The notes below the pieces were generated by a model that saw only the letters and a program-made list of their open reading frames with translations, was not told where the DNA came from and did not search any database. 6,841 bases of DNA from CAZSMK01 sp964608095. Lineage in GTDB: Bacteria; Sumerlaeota; Sumerlaeia; MWCT01; JAGHBZ01. Below, piece by piece: positions 5,503-6,841 of this stretch (position 1 is its first letter; each line of letters starts with the position of its first letter). The translations under genes and the position numbers were made by a program. The stretch lies in contig CAZSMK010000106.1 of assembly GCA_964608095.1 (NCBI GenBank), positions 1-6,841 on the forward strand, given 5' to 3'.

Positions 5503-6701
5503 AAGACGAAATAGCATATATAAGGTGTGGAGAAGTGTATACACCCACACGAGTATTTAAGGATGCCGTAATCGAGATTTCAGACGGTGCAATCAAGGAT
5601 ATCAAGGCGGATATTCCCGACGAGGAAATCAAGAAATACCCTGCTGACAAGATGCTGGACTGCAGCGGATTGATAGCATCGCCGGGCTTTATAGACGAAC
5701 ATATCCAGGGCGCCGGTGGATATGATTTTCTGGAAGCATCGGTCGAAGAGAACGAAAAAATCCTTCAAGTTGCTGCACAGGGCGGGTGCACGGAACTGCT
5801 GGCAACAATCACCATATCGGAGCGTGACCGGGACTTAGCGCATTTCCGCAAGGTAGTGGATGCCATCCGAATCTCCGCGGAACAATCGGATAAGGGAGCA
5901 TCCATAAGGGGTATACATCTCGAGGGACCTTATATAAGCCCATCACGCCGCGGCGGATTTGGTATAGAATTTGTCAAAGAAATCGATGTTCATGAATTTG
6001 AAACCATTTGCACCATTGCCGGCGACTTGTTGCGACTCGTGACTCTTGCGCCTGAGTTACTTCATGCAACCGAGATCATGCAGATTGCACTCGAGCGCGA
6101 TATAAAAGTGGCGCTCGGGCACACATCAAGCACTTACGAACAGGCAGCAGAGGCAATCGCCATGGGAGCTAATCACGTAACACATTGCTTTAACGCAATG
6201 GCGCCTTTACACCATAGAGAACCTGCCGGGATAACGGCTGCTCTGTCGAGCAACGAAGTCTTTTGTGAGGTTATCTGCGATGGGATTCATCTTCACCCGG
6301 CGATTATGCGCCTTCTGTACAAGATCAAGGGAGCCAGGGGTCTTATACTGATCACCGATGCAACCGCGCCCTGCGGGCTTCATGATGGACTCGAGTTCGA
6401 GGGAGTCGGCGGGACTATTGTAAAAGAAGGAGGTGCGGTAAGGTTGCCCGACGGCACGCTCGCCGGCAGCGGTATCTTTATGATCGAGGCAGTGAAAAAT
6501 ATACACCATTTGGCTGGCGTACCTCTCGGCGAGGCGTTACAAATGGCGTCTCTCACACCTGCGCGCTCTTTAGGGCTTGCCGATACCGGCGAACTGAGCC
6601 CGGGGAAAAAAGCACACATAGCGGTGTTTAGTCCCACGCTCGAGGTTCAATACGTCGTGAGAGATGGACGTGTAATCAAGCGCCCTGATAGAGTTTCATA
6701 A
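5499..6701 (+). CDS. nagA: N-acetylglucosamine-6-phosphate deacetylase
   Basis: NagA removes the acetyl group from GlcNAc-6-phosphate, giving glucosamine-6-phosphate and acetate, a step in amino-sugar catabolism and wall recycling. It is an amidohydrolase-superfamily TIM barrel of 400 residues, normal length. Visible are PGFIDEHIQG (62-71), metal ligand E142 in HLEGP, H208 in GHTSSTY, H229 in HCFNAMAPLHHREP, H264 in DGIHLHP and the catalytic D287 in LITDATAPCGL. The N-terminal metal motif reads HxQ (H68, Q70) rather than the HxH of two-metal members such as B. subtilis NagA; E. coli NagA, with one metal, lacks both His. The GTG start overlaps the hisI stop and has AAAGG at 6 nt. GTG is preferred because it couples to hisI and gives the expected N-terminus. 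No nagB is in the window. A related activity on another N-acetylhexosamine-6-phosphate cannot be excluded. Confidence 0.93.
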   Translation: MKDEIAYIRCGEVYTPTRVFKDAVIEISDGAIKDIKADIPDEEIKKYPADKMLDCSGLIASPGFIDEHIQGAGGYDFLEASVEENEKILQVAAQGGCTELLATITISERDRDLAHFRKVVDAIRISAEQSDKGASIRGIHLEGPYISPSRRGGFGIEFVKEIDVHEFETICTIAGDLLRLVTLAPELLHATEIMQIALERDIKVALGHTSSTYEQAAEAIAMGANHVTHCFNAMAPLHHREPAGITAALSSNEVFCEVICDGIHLHPAIMRLLYKIKGARGLILITDATAPCGLHDGLEFEGVGGTIVKEGGAVRLPDGTLAGSGIFMIEAVKNIHHLAGVPLGEALQMASLTPARSLGLADTGELSPGKKAHIAVFSPTLEVQYVVRDGRVIKRPDRVS

Positions 6702-6729
6702 TGAGCACATAACTATAACACAACAATTC

Positions 6730-6734
6730 AGGAG
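6730..6734 (+). promoter_or_regulatory. Ribosome binding site of the GH38 gene
   Basis: AGGAG lies 6 nt before the ATG at 6741, fixing the start of the last gene. The 39-base gap after nagA contains no terminator-like hairpin, so the gene is probably co-transcribed with nagA. Confidence 0.8.
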
Positions 6735-6740
6735 AACACT

Positions 6741-6841
6741 ATGAAACGCAAAAATACAGTACATGTTATTTCGGGAACGCATTGGGACAGAGAGTGGCGA
6801 TTTACCGCTGAACAATCAAAGCTACGGCTTGCCGACCTGCT
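6741..6841 (+). CDS. Glycoside hydrolase family 38 alpha-mannosidase, N-terminal fragment (partial, runs off right edge)
   Basis: The 33 visible complete codons read MKRKNTVHVISGTHWDREWR and continue FTAEQSKLRLADLL. The THWDREW block is the hallmark of the GH38 N-terminus, in which the His and Asp (H14 and D16 here) bind the catalytic zinc. The surrounding pattern, HVxxxTHWDREWxFTxExS, resembles the mannosylglycerate hydrolase MngB and related cytoplasmic alpha-mannosidases. The usual HTHWD is GTHWD here. There is no signal peptide, which suggests a cytoplasmic enzyme acting on imported oligosaccharides or phosphorylated glycosides. Following nagA, it fits a glycan-salvage operon. The substrate cannot be told from 33 residues; catalytic Asp, other zinc ligands and full length are outside the window. 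Confidence 0.88.
   Translation, partial: MKRKNTVHVISGTHWDREWRFTAEQSKLRLADL

Noticed and set aside
4966..5550. 194-codon minus-strand frame across hisI
   Set aside because: It lies antisense to hisI, whose zinc and magnesium ligands are all present, and it reads through the intergenic stem-loop. It resembles no known protein.

Overview
The window holds eight recognisable protein genes and looks like ordinary bacterial chromosome of medium GC content. No rRNA, tRNA, insertion sequence, phage gene or CRISPR array is visible. The lineage cannot be fixed from this piece alone. A SurA/PpiC-like secreted parvulin suggests a Gram-negative-type envelope. The ATP synthase genes atpD and atpC stand apart from the other ATP synthase genes, and the epsilon subunit is very short. 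Both traits are known from the Bacteroidota/Chlorobiota/Fibrobacterota side of the bacterial tree, but this placement is inference.

Left part, minus strand: the 5' end of tuf (elongation factor Tu) runs off the left edge. It is preceded by a leader of about 230 nt and a strong sigma70-type promoter with A-tracts upstream. The leader contains three short segments that can form mutually exclusive hairpins, and a small hairpin that overlaps the tuf ribosome binding site. Upstream lies miaB, the tRNA methylthiotransferase, also on the minus strand. Both genes serve translation.

Middle: a divergent intergenic region of about 290 bases separates miaB from atpD. It holds an AT-rich palindrome that supplies a -10-like box on each strand, and a possible 43-codon minus-strand ORF.

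Right part, plus strand: atpD, atpC, a secreted PpiC/SurA-like prolyl isomerase, hisI, nagA and the start of a GH38 alpha-mannosidase all point the same way. atpC and the isomerase gene are 3 nt apart. hisI and nagA overlap. nagA and the GH38 gene are 38-39 nt apart. A strong stem-loop between the isomerase gene and hisI may split this run into an atpD-atpC-ppiC unit (energy conservation plus envelope folding) and a hisI-nagA-GH38 unit (one histidine step plus amino-sugar and mannose-glycan breakdown).

I found no convincing new defence, mobile or biosynthetic system. The most interesting points are the structured tuf leader, the possible small ORF in the divergent promoter region, the minimal epsilon subunit in a detached atpDC pair, and the translationally coupled hisI-nagA pair leading into a glycosidase gene.
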